Source of the DNA: Tricholoma matsutake
Taxonomy: Eukaryota; Basidiomycota; Agaricomycetes; Agaricales; Tricholomataceae
Assembly: GCA_026075535.2 (NCBI GenBank)
Contig: AP026541.1
Coordinates: 8,742,001-8,806,000 of the forward strand
DNA length: 64,000 nucleotides
Reading direction: 5' to 3'
The position numbers were made by a program, and so were the translations under genes. Positions 56,481 to 64,000 of the stretch are shown in pieces (the stretch's first letter is position 1; each line of letters begins with the position of its first letter). Under the pieces are notes generated by a model. The model ran no database searches and had not been told where the DNA came from. It saw nothing but the letters and a program-made list of their open reading frames with translations.

Positions 56481-57640
56481 ACCAATGCCCTCTCCCGACA
56501 TGCAGACCATGGGGATGGCAGCGATGACAACCAAAACATTGTGTTGTTGCAGCCAAACCTGTTCACCATTTGGGCACTGGAAGGCATCGCACCCCAGGGC
56601 AAGGAGTGGGACATCCTACGTGACATTCATCATGTAAACCATAGCAGTTTACATGAGGATGTTGTTGCCCGAGCTGTTAAAGAACTGAGGAAGGGATCCA
56701 CCCTTTCCTTGCATGCAGCAGAGTGGGCCGAAAAAGAGGACTTGTTGTATTTCAGGGATTGCATCTATGTCCCCAATGACCCATACCTTCCCTGGTGCAT
56801 CATATCCCAACACCATGACTCACAGATTGCTGGTCATCCTGGATGCTGGAAGACCTTGGAGCTCACCTCACAGAATTATTGGTGGCCACAAATGTCACGG
56901 CTCATTGGTCAGTATTGTTGCACTTGTGACCTTTGCTTATGCACCAAGATTCCTCGTCACAAACCCATTGGCAAGCTACACCCTCTTCCTGTTCCAGAGA
57001 GTTGTTGGGATGTTGTCAGCGTCAACTTTGTGGTGGAGTTGCCACAGTCAAATGGGTTTGATGCGGTGATGTGCACAGTTGATTCAGTGGGAAAATGTGC
57101 TCACTTCATTCCCACTCACACCACTGTCAGTGCCCTGTGTGCCACCTGACTCTACCTCCACCATGTGTGGAAATTACATGGACTCCCTGGTGCTTTCCTC
57201 TCTGATCATGGCCCTCAGTTCATGGCAGAGTTCACTCGTGAGCTGTACCGACTCCTGGGAATCAAACTCCTTGCTTCAACCGCTTATCACCCACAAACTG
57301 ATGGCCAGATGGAGTGAGTCAACCAGGAACTGGAGCAGTACATCCGCATCTTTGTCAATGAATGCCAGGACAATTGGGATGATCTTCTCCCCTTGGCTGA
57401 GTTCAGATACAACAACCATGTCCATGCTTCCACTCAACAGACCCCTTTCCTCTTAGACACTGGACAACATCCACACATGGGATTTGAACCTCACCAAACT
57501 CCCTCACACATCGAGACAGTGAATGAGTTCACAGAACGCATGTGGGATAGCTTGGAGGAGGCAAAGGCAGCCTTAGCGAAGGCAAAGGACAACATGGCAC
57601 GCTTTTACAACCAATGCCACTCTCCGACCCCTCAGTACAA
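56481..57640 (+). pseudogene. G2-b integrase
   Basis: HHCC finger (HHDSQIAGHPGCWKTLELTS ... CDLCLCTK, 56800-56950). The core has VVSVNFVVELPQ (first catalytic D reads N), then [12 protein letters not shown] near 57200-57225 after a TGA and shift, and DGQME-stop-VNQELEQY (57300-57335) where the glutamate is kept but the next codon is TGA. PLAEFRYNNHVHASTQQTPF follows. Inactive. Confidence 0.82.
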
Positions 57641-58133
57641 GGTTGGTGATCAAGTTTATCTTGACTCCAGTGACATCTCCACTACGCGTCCATCCAAGAA
57701 ACTTGCTCATCGCTTTCTGGGACCTTTCCCCATTGTCAAGTGTGTTGGAATGCACGCCTATTGTCTATGCCTCCCAGCCTCCATGTCCAGACTCCACCCA
57801 GTCTTCCATGTCGTCAAACTCCTTCCAGCTCCCCCAGATCCATTCCCAGGATGCCATCCACACCCACCACCACCGCCTACAGTGATCAAGGGAGAACCCC
57901 AATACGAAGTCGAGTCAATCTTGGACAGCCGGTTGCATCAAGGAAAACTCCAGTATTTGGTGCATTGGAAGGGTTATGGATATGAGGAGAACTCATGGGT
58001 CGAAGAGTCTGACATGAATGCCCCTCGGTTAGTCAAGGAATTCCACCGATGGCACACTGCCACACTGCGTCGCATTCAAGTCACGGACTTTGGTTGTATG
58101 CAATTTCAAATGCATCGGGGCAATGCATCTTAG
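57641..58133 (+). pseudogene. G2-b integrase C-terminus and chromodomain
   Basis: Open from 57393 to 58133. YKVGDQVYLDSSDISTTRPS (GPY-like region), FLGPFPIVKCVGMHAYCLCL, then chromodomain YEVESILDSRLHQGKLQYLV followed by HWKGYGYEENSWVEESDMNA (57900-58030) with the W and E/Y cage-type residues present. It ends MQFQMHRGNAS-stop eleven bases before the 3' LTR; AGAGAGGGGG in that gap is the PPT. Confidence 0.87.
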
Positions 58134-58144
58134 AGAGGGGGTGA

Positions 58145-58569
58145 TGTAAGGGGACTAGGGGGGTGCCCTGTGTGTTTCTCCTATTTTTTACATTCATTCT
58201 ATATTTTTCCTCACTTCATTTCCTTCTATTCTTCATTTTCTATGATTTTTCTGGATTTTATTACTAATTTCCCTTTCTATCATGTTTGTGCATGTTGACA
58301 GTTTTATATTTAGAGGTGGAGTACCCCTTCCGACATCTACCCCTTGGTATGATGTCATTCGGCGGCCTTGATCTGCCTATCTCCACCTTTTCTATTTTTA
58401 GGTTATTATTTGATTTTTGTTGTCTTCACATATACTGGGCATCGGCAAAGGGATCCTTAGAGTTTTCTCTTCGGATTTCCCTTTGCTAGGTGCATCCCCA
58501 ATCCCTGTAATATGTAGTATAATTTTAACTTTGAATTTCCCTTTGCTAGAGGCTGAGGTTGCCCTTATA
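58145..58569 (+). repeat. G2-b 3' LTR
   Basis: 425 bp, nearly identical to the 5' LTR, with scattered C/T differences. Confidence 0.93.
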
Positions 58570-59104
58570 GATGGTGGGAGAAGTGATGAGGAGGCGCTGG
58601 CAATTTGGTCAGGTAGAATGTGCGAGGGTGAGGGTACATTTTGTTCTATTTTGAATGAAGGTTGACTGACGTTGGGTTAGATATTTTGTTTGGGCTGGCA
58701 AGGAGCGGTGAAGCTGATAGTTGGCTTGTACTCATAAGACAAGCTTGTTTCTTGCTTCTGCATTCCATGTCAAAATTGCTGCTGTGAGTCCAGCATCTCT
58801 GCGTTATTTCTGGGGCATGCTGACCTTGCTCGCAGTTCGCCATCTGCCATTTCCCACCTCGAAGTTCTTGATATTCTCCTATCCTCCATCGCAACTGAAA
58901 ACTCTCATGGTGTTCATGGCCTGCACATCATCAGCAGCAATGACAACGACGGCAACAACCCCAGCACCCACCCCCACTGCCACAAGCCACTGCTCATGAA
59001 GTGTATAAGGTGCTAGCAGATGGCGATGACAGGTGGCAGCGGCGGTGAATGGCTAACAGCAACAACATGTGAATGACGGCCCTACACACAGAGAGTTAAA
59101 GTAT
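58570..59104. other. Unassigned stretch right of G2-b
   Basis: Open frames at 58721-58999 (plus) and 58646-58894 (minus) lack recognisable motifs; the 3' end of the former is a CA/GC-rich low-complexity tail. Nothing supportable. Confidence 0.4.
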
Positions 59105-59690
59105 GAAAAGCTGACTTGGGAAACATCCTTTAGAGTTGTGAAAAAATGAACCCCCCACTAATCCCCTAGATGTCAGAAAATCACATACAGAAACATCCTG
59201 TCTTTCAGATGAAATTAATATCCTTTCAGATTGAAAACTAACCCTAGAAGTCAGAAAATCACAAGCTGAAACATCAAATCTTTTGGATGATATTCATACC
59301 CCCCCCTAGATTAAAAACATCCCCTAGATGTCAGAAAATCACATACAATGTTGAAATTAATTACCAATATTGTTGCATGTGCATATTCTCCCACATTAAT
59401 TACCAATATTGTTACATGTTTCATATGCATATTCCTCTGGAGTCATGTGATATCCTTATTATTATCTATATAAGGAGAACCTGTACCATAGTAGGAATAC
59501 AGTGTTCTTACCTCTGCTAACCCTAGCTGTAAGTCTAACTAAACCCCAGGTAGGTTGTAAGGAACAGGTAGTCTCTTCCCCTGTGCAGCATATATAGTCT
59601 GCTCCAACATACAAAAACATCCTTTCTTTCAGATGAAGTTCATACCTTCCTGTTGAATTAAAAACATCCCCCACTTTTCATTCTTTTGTG
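59105..59690. repeat. ~79-bp satellite-like repeat, interrupted by a solo LTR
   Basis: CCCTAGATGTCAGAAAATCA recurs at 59164, 59242 (one change) and 59322. Each is followed by AAACATC..., TTTCAGATGA, AT.CAT/AAT and a C-rich step. A further partial unit follows the solo LTR at 59610-59680 (AAACATCCTTTCTTTCAGA). Period about 78-80 bp. Confidence 0.75.
59349..59609 (+). repeat. Solo LTR of the copia-2 family
   Basis: 261 bp, TGTTGAAATTAATTACC to GCTCCAACA, with a perfect 5-bp TSD TACAA (59344-59348 and 59610-59614). No internal sequence on either side. Near-identical, in opposite orientation, to the copia-2 LTR at 60081-60342. Confidence 0.9.
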
Positions 59691-60080
59691 AAATGAAATG
59701 TCATCCTATTGACATATGGAAATTTTGTAAAATATTACACATGAATTCTATACCCTAAACGGCTTAAATATATGGGCTGAAAATTCATCCCAAATTCATC
59801 CACCGTGAATTCAGCCATTTAAATTAGAAAATTCATGTTTTGGCACTTAGATGGCTGAAATCACTACCATGCTGGGTCCACAGTGTATTTCATTGTACCT
59901 TTATCCAACAGGAACTTATATGTACAAGGACTGAGGTGAGCATCAACTCTCATACTTTCCATATCATTTGCTTACTGTACTTGTAGTAAGGCTATTCTTA
60001 TGTACTCTAGGTACAGTACACATTGAACACAGTCACTTATACAAGGACTGAGTATATTCTCATCTACTCTAGGGATTGAT
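59691..60080. other. Unassigned AT-rich spacer
   Basis: No gene seen. The words CTAGG and ACAAGGACTGAG recur (near 59924 and 60042), suggesting a small local duplication before the copia-2 LTR. Confidence 0.4.
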
Positions 60081-60342
60081 TGTTGGAGCAGACTATATAC
60101 GCTGCACAGGGGATGAGACAACATGTTCCTTACAACCTACCTGGGGTTTAGTTAGACTTACAGCTAGGGGTTAGCAGAGGTAAGAACACTATATTCCTAC
60201 TACAGTACAGGTTCTCCTTATATACATAATAGTAAGGATATCACATGACTCCAGAGGAATATGCATATGAAACATGTATCAATATTGGTAATTAATGTGG
60301 GAGAATATGCACATGCAACAATATTGGTAATTAATTTCAACA
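60081..60342 (-). repeat. copia-2 3' LTR
   Basis: 262 bp; minus strand TGTTGAAATTAATTACC to GCTCCAACA. It ends against a run of C's (GGGGGGG PPT on the coding strand). Confidence 0.9.
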
Positions 60343-60374
60343 CCCCCCCTCAAACTGTACAGCACTCTAAGCAG

Positions 60375-62190
60375 CTAAGTTTGAACCTCGAAAGTAATTC
60401 CGAGAGAGTCTCTAAATTTCCTGAATAGAATGGTGCCAAGGTTCTTTGTGAACATGTCAGCTGGATTATCACTTCCAGGAATGAAAACAACTGTGACTTT
60501 GTCATTTTCTATGCATTCATGGGTATAGTGGTAGTGAATGTCTATATGTTTGGTCCTTCTTTCCTGAACTGGATTTGATCTGATAAAGATGGATCCCTGA
60601 TTATCAGCGCAGATTGGTACGCGCTTCAGTATATATCCAAGTTCCTGGAATAAGGACTCTATCCACACTATCTGTCAACAAGTGTCAGAGAGAGCCATAT
60701 ATTCAGCTTCTGTGGATGACAGTGCTACAGTTTTTTGTAAACGGGACTGCCAGCACACAATGCCACTCGCTAGAGTAGCAAAGTAACCCATTGTAGATCG
60801 GCGCTTGACAGTATCAGCTGCCCAATCAGAGTCTGTGAAGGCCTGTAGCCCTTTGGATTTCTCTCCATTGTAGACTATGTTATATTTCTGGGTTCCCACC
60901 AGATAGCGCATGATGTACATCGCTTTGTCTAGATGTTCTTGGCTAGGATTAGCTGAGAATTGTGACATCCTGATTACCGTGTAAGCGATATCAGGTCGCG
61001 TTCCGAGCATCAGATACAATAAAGATCTGATCACAGACTGATATTTTGATCTAAGCGCCGCACTTGGCATCGCTGTGTTTTCCGACGGTTTGTAACCAGT
61101 CGGGAGTGGAGTGGGGGCAGCTTTGGCATTTGTCATCTCGAACCTCTCAAGCACTTTGGCAAGATATTCAGTTTGATCAAGTTTGACTTTGCTTGCAGTC
61201 TGGGTGATGCACATGCCTAAGAATTCCATGACTTTTTCAGTACTACGGCACTCCGAATGCTTTAGACAAGCATTCTTCTTTTCATCCACAAGTTTCTTGT
61301 TCTTCCCCATGAACATAGACCAGTGCAATAACAATGCTGCCTGTCTTAGGATCCTTGTGTATGAAAATGCCGGCATCGGAGCTGGCATGCACAAACCCAA
61401 TGGTGCACATAAATGCCTCTAGCTCTTTCCACCATGCTAGTGAGGCCTGTTTAAGGCCATACAATGCTTGGCGTAAGTGCATTACTTTGTGCTCTTTTCC
61501 CTCGAGTCTGAAACCCTCGGGTTGATCCATATAGATCTCCTCTTCTAGTTTGCTGTATAAAAATGCAGTTTTTACATCTAGACCAGTCATATACATGCCT
61601 TCTAGAGATGCAAGTGCAAACATGAGGTGTATGGTCTCATAGTGGACTACTGGTGAGAAAATCTCATCAAAGTCAACACCTTCGACTTGTGAAAAGCCTT
61701 TCGCCATGAGTCTGGCTCATTTTCTTCCATCTGATTTCATGGAGAAAACCCATCTATTTTTGATCATTTTTTGATCATGTGGAAGATTGGCGATGTCATA
61801 GACTTGTTGCTTGCGAAGAGCCTCTAATTCTTCACGACAAGCCTGTTTCCACTCAAGTTGCTGCTGCTGTGGTAGGCGCGCAATATCGCAAAATTGGTTT
61901 GGAACTTGGCTTATTTTGCTTGATGGTGTGACTGCTTTTGACAACAGCCAGTGAATAAGCTTATCTCCACCTTCCTTGGTTATCTTTTGAATATAACCTG
62001 CTTCGTCCAGTTCCCCCATTGGGTGATCATGTTCTTGATTATTGGAATTGGGCACACTCTCATGGGGTGCCAAACTCGGTCCAGCAACCGGTTCTTGCTG
62101 TTGAGATCGTGGTCATGTTTGGTTATGATCCGAATCTTGACCCACAGATCTCTTCCAATATTGATCACATGCAATGTCTCTCTCTATGTC
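60375..62190 (-). pseudogene. copia-2 reverse transcriptase and RNase H
   Basis: RT N-terminus (61717-62073: LEWKQACREELEALRKQQVY, KNRWVFSMKSDGRK) is followed by a TGA for CGA, then MAKGFSQVEGVDFDEIFSPV, LDVKTAFLYSKLEEEIYMDQ and RQALYGLKQASLAWW (61282-61707). At the active site the frame reads IALVYV and then jumps into the frame of GKNKKLVDEKK, so the YVDD aspartates are deleted. RNase H follows in 60675-61400 (AFTDSDWAADTVKRRSTMGY, SSTEAEYMALSDTC), a TGA for CGA, and 60375-60668 (ICADNQGSIFIRSNPVQERR, NPADMFTKNLG). Inactive. Confidence 0.87.
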
Positions 62191-62199
62191 AGAGGGGAG

Positions 62200-63046
62200 T
62201 ATAAGGGCAACCTAAGCCTCTAGCAAAGGGAAATCCGAAGTTAAAATTATACTACATAATACAGGCATTGGGGACACACCTAGCAAAGGGAAATCCAAAG
62301 AGAAAACTCTAAGGATCCCCTTGCTGATGCCCAGTATATGTGAAGACAACAGAATTAAATATAACCTAAAAATAGAAAAAGGCGGAGATAGGCGGATCAA
62401 GGCCGCTGAATGACATCATACCAAGGGGTATGTGTCGGAAGGGGTACTCCGCCTCTAAATATAAAAGTGTCAACATGTACAAACATGATAGCAAGGGAAG
62501 ATTAGTAATAAAATCCGAAAAAATCATAGAAAATGAAGAATAGAAGGAAACGAGGTGGGGAAAAATATAGGACGAACATAAAAATAGGAAAAACACACAG
62601 GGCACCCCCCTAGTCCCCTTACAGCACTGACAGTGGTGTGAGTGGGAATGAAGTGAGCACATTTTCCCACTGAGTCAACTGTGCACATCACCGCATCAAA
62701 CCCGTTTGACTCTGGCAATTCCACCACAAAGTCGACGCTGAGGACATCCCAACGACTCTCTGGAACAGGAAGAGGGTGTAGCTCACCAATAGGCTTGCGA
62801 CAAGGAACCTTGGTGCATAAGCAAAGGTCACAAGTGCAACAATACTGACCAATGAGCTGTGACATTTGTGGCCACCAATAGTTCCATGAGGTGAGCTCCA
62901 AGGTCTTCCAGCGTCTGGGGTGGCCAGCAATCTGTGAGTCATGGTGTTGGGATATGATGCGCCGGTGAAGGTCTGGGTCATAGGGAACATAGATGCAATC
63001 CCTGAAATACAACAAGTCCTCCTTTTCAGCCCACTCTGCCGCACGT
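62200..63046 (-). mobile_element. G2-d: chromovirus fragment (LTR joined to integrase)
   Basis: G2 LTR 62200-62623 (424 bp) is immediately followed on its right by 423 bp of G2 integrase (62624-63046: HHDSQIAGHPRRWKTLELTS, CDLCLCTK, VLSVDFVVELPESNGFD). About 1 kb of integrase C-terminus and chromodomain that should lie between them is missing. The left flank (GGGAG) and right flank (GCACT) of the LTR do not match, so it is not a simple solo LTR. It is inserted in copia-2 and itself interrupted by G2-c at 63047. Confidence 0.8.
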
Positions 63047-64000
63047 TATAAGGGCAACCTAAGCCTCTAGCAAGGGAAATCCGAAGTTAAAATTATGCTA
63101 CATAATACAGGGATTGGGGGCGCACCTAGCAAAGGGAAATCCGAAGAGAAAACTCTAAGGATCCCCTTGCTGATGCCCAGTATATGTGAAGATGACAAAA
63201 ATCAAATATAACCTAAAAATAGAAAAAGGCGGAGATAGGCGAATCAAGGCCGCCGAATGACATCATACCAAGGGGTATGTGTCGGAAGGGGTACTCCGCC
63301 TCTAAATATAAAAGTGTCAACATATACAAACATGATAGCAAGGGAAAATTAGTAATAAAATCCGGAAAAATCATAGAAAATGAAGAATAGAAGGAAATGA
63401 GGTGGGGAAAAATATGGGACGAACATAAAAAATAGGAAAAACACACAGGGCACCCCCCTAGTCCCCTTACATCACCCCCTCTCTAAGATGCATTGCCCCG
63501 ATGCATTCGAAATCATATACGACCAAAGTCCGTGACTTGAATGCGACGCGGTGCAGCAGTGTGTCGTCGGTGGAATTCCTTGATTAACCGAGGGGCATTT
63601 ACGTCAGACTCTTCGACCCATGAGTTCTCCTCATACCCATAACCCTTCCAATGTACCAAATACTGGAGTTTTCCTTGACGCAAATGGCTGTCCAAGATTG
63701 ACTCGACTTCATATTGGGGTTCTCCCTCGATCACTGTAGGTGGTGGTGGTGGGTGTGAATGGCGTCCCGGGAACGGATCTGGGGGAGCTGGAAGCAATTT
63801 GACGACATGGAAGATGGGATGGAGTCTGGACATGGAGGCTGGGAGGCATAGACGATAGGCATGTGTTCCAACGCACTTGACAATGGGGAAAGGTCCCAAG
63901 AAGCGATGAGCGAGTTTCTTGGATGGACATGTAGTGGAGATGTCACTGGAGTCAAGATAAACTCGATCACCAACCTTGTACTGAGGGGTTGGGGAGTGGC
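63047..64000 (-). mobile_element. G2-c: chromovirus, 3' end only
   Basis: 3' LTR 63047-63471 (425 bp) followed by the end of pol, running off the right edge. It is inserted into the G2-d integrase; the second end and TSD lie outside the window. Confidence 0.88.
63484..64000 (-). pseudogene. G2-c integrase C-terminus and chromodomain
   Basis: The minus-strand frame (63513-63899) has GPFPIVKCVGTHAYRLCLPA followed by chromodomain YEVESILDSHLRQGKLQYLV and HWKGYGYEENSWVEESDVNA. It ends early (VTDFGRI-stop) compared with G2-b, which continues FQMHRGNAS. Upstream (63900-64000) the PTPQYKVGD block appears in another frame. More CpGs remain here than in G2-d. Confidence 0.82.

Larger units (their letters stand above)
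52589..58569 (+). mobile_element. G2-b: chromovirus, complete but inactivated
   Basis: A 5981-bp element with LTRs 52589-53012 and 58145-58569 and a perfect 5-bp TSD GATGG (52584-52588 and 58570-58574). Order: gag, protease, RT, RNase H, integrase, chromodomain. Many stops are TGA where G2-a has CGA (for example NERH-stop-AVTRLESS). The RT active site is changed. Same family as G2-a, c and d. Confidence 0.93.
60081..62199 (-). mobile_element. copia-2: Ty1/copia element, 3' portion
   Basis: Minus-strand copia: 3' LTR 60081-60342, PPT (GAGGGGGGG on the minus strand) and pol 60375-62190, cut at 62199 by a G2 LTR. The missing gag/protease/integrase half would lie beyond the G2 insertions, outside the window. 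Left flanking pentamer TTGAT (60076-60080) would be one TSD copy. Confidence 0.88.

Noticed and set aside
58721..58999. 92-codon open frame with an Ala/Thr/Pro-rich end
   Set aside because: Low-complexity C-terminus, no homologue within the window and no recognisable domain.
62200..62623. Simple solo LTR
   Set aside because: Flanking pentamers GGGAG and GCACT do not match, and the right flank is G2 integrase. A recombination scar explains it better.

Overview
This window looks like a transposon-rich accessory region of a filamentous basidiomycete, probably an Agaricomycete. The evidence is nested Ty3/gypsy and Ty1/copia elements, a tnp2-type CACTA transposase remnant, hAT-like non-autonomous DNA elements, very short (about 51-60 nt) GT-AG introns, and heavy CpG to TpG/CpA decay of the repeats. 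I see no tRNA, rRNA or CRISPR array and no clearly intact host gene. Species assignment is inference.

Layout. 1-8224: old, CpG-poor Ty3 element G1-A (minus strand, 3' end outside the window), with an hAT-like element at 3602-5078. 8905-12361: rearranged copia remnant (copia-1) with an internal inversion and a second hAT-like element (9143-10961). 13133-25213 (minus): a small host-type gene split by Ty3 element G1-B (13728-24927, plus), which carries a third hAT-like element in its 3' LTR. 26660-50123 (minus): an Spt5-like gene (NGN and KOW regions) split by a 20.8-kb nest. The nest is chromovirus G2-a (28707-49495, minus), with gag-only element G1-D in its 3' LTR (28917-33348, plus) and full element G1-C in its pol (35329-45649, minus). 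50416-52434: tnp2 transposase pseudogene. 52589-58569: chromovirus G2-b (plus) with two LTRs and a perfect TSD. 59105-60342: satellite-like repeats interrupted by a solo copia LTR, then copia-2 (minus, to 62199). 62200-64000: two further G2 fragments inserted into one another (minus).

Target-site duplications order the insertions. G2-a has GTAGC on both sides, G1-D has CCGC, G1-C and G1-B have ATGG/ACGG, G2-b has GATGG, the solo LTR has TACAA, and the three hAT-like elements have 8-bp duplications. Removing the 20.8-kb nest and one TSD copy rejoins the Spt5-like reading frame exactly; the gene X frame also reads through its insertion site.

Most notable: both full G1 elements (B and C) carry, between pol and the 3' LTR and in antisense orientation, the same four-exon gene. 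It encodes a charged coiled-coil protein with a six-cysteine cluster resembling a fungal Zn2Cys6 domain. Its three introns sit at the same positions in both copies. Antisense introns would not be removed when the element copies itself through sense RNA, so their persistence makes sense. The gag-only element G1-D shares LTR ends, PBS and PPT with G1 and is probably mobilised by it. The G2 chromoviruses show a possible self-priming arrangement.
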